NCBI RefSeq assembly: GCF_000189635.1
Contig: NW_002476542.1
Coordinates: 1 to 64,000, forward strand
DNA from: Tetrahymena thermophila SB210
Lineage: Eukaryota > Ciliophora > Oligohymenophorea > Hymenostomatida > Tetrahymenidae
DNA length: 64,000 bases
Direction: 5' to 3'
The position numbers and the translations under genes were made by a program. Under the pieces are notes generated by a model, which saw only the letters and a program-made list of their open reading frames with translations, was not told where the DNA came from and made no database searches. Positions 63,644 through 64,000 of the stretch are shown piece after piece. Within the stretch, counting starts at the first letter, position 1. Every line of letters begins with the position of its first letter.

Positions 63644-64000
63644 AGTTAAAAAATATATTTATTATAATTTAATTAATTTTCAAAGTTAATAACATATTAA
63701 TCTTACAAATAAAACAATATGTATTTATATATATATACATTTTCTTAGGAATTTACATAATAAAAATATTTTTCGATTTTATAAATAAAATTAGTCTAAT
63801 AATTATTATTTAACTATTAAATAAAATTAAAGCATTACTGCTGATACTTTAAAAAAATTTTAAATTTATTAAATAAACTAATTCTAAAATTTAAATATAT
63901 TATTTCTTATTGAAGAGTAAAAGAGTAATTAAAATTAACAATTTTGATTTTCATTTTATCTTAAATACCAAAACATAGGTGTGTATGTGTATGTTTAAAG
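63644..64000. other. 3' flank of pseudokinase gene to window end
   Basis: AT-rich, with a TATATATATA run at about 63727-63738. No coding frame is seen. The window ends before any further gene can be recognised. Confidence 0.6.

Noticed and set aside
1..64000. CRISPR arrays, bacterial operons, ribosome binding sites or integrated prophage
   Set aside because: No regularly spaced repeats, no bacterial-type genes and no viral structural or replication genes are seen. The genome is eukaryotic.

Overview
The window looks like macronuclear chromosomal DNA of a ciliate, most likely a Tetrahymena. It is very AT-rich. Long protein-coding readings appear only when TAA and TAG are read as glutamine and TGA is the only stop. 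The genes are interrupted by GT...AG introns of about 40-750 nt, longer than Paramecium introns (about 20-30 nt), which argues for Tetrahymena or a close relative. Exons were assembled by hand: every multi-exon model below was checked for reading phase across all junctions, and each sums to a whole number of codons except one channel gene that carries a single-base frame break.

Layout from left to right: a tRNA-Tyr(GUA) gene with an 11-nt intron (-); an importin-5/Kap121-type karyopherin (+); a protein with two cyclic-nucleotide-binding domains (+); a RAD6-type ubiquitin-conjugating enzyme (-); a PP2C-family phosphatase with a Gln/Asn/Ser-rich N-terminal extension of about 700 residues (-); a PG-rich (SHIPPO/STPG) axoneme-type repeat protein (+); a 27-kb head-to-tail array of five paralogous potassium channels (-); a putative mitochondrial protein with two RRM-like regions (+); and a large TPR-like/pseudokinase/MORN-repeat protein (+).

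The array is the most striking part. All five genes have the same five-exon structure with identical intron positions and phases. Each encodes a six-transmembrane-type channel with a GYGD selectivity filter, then a cyclic-nucleotide-binding domain, then a CCHC zinc knuckle, then a long low-complexity tail ending in a conserved block I cannot assign to a known family. One member has a one-base contraction of a homopolymer that breaks the frame. With the two-cNBD protein, the PP2C phosphatase and the PG-rich protein, the region is rich in factors that could serve cyclic-nucleotide signalling and ciliary behaviour. That link is inference from content, because ciliate neighbours are not operons.

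A second notable item is in the first intron of the last gene. A G7 tract and a C6 tract lie in inverted orientation exactly 90 nt apart, which resembles the flanking polypurine tracts of an excised germline-limited sequence. Intergenic stretches are 75-85% AT by eye; apart from a few small repeats noted below I see no further genes in them.
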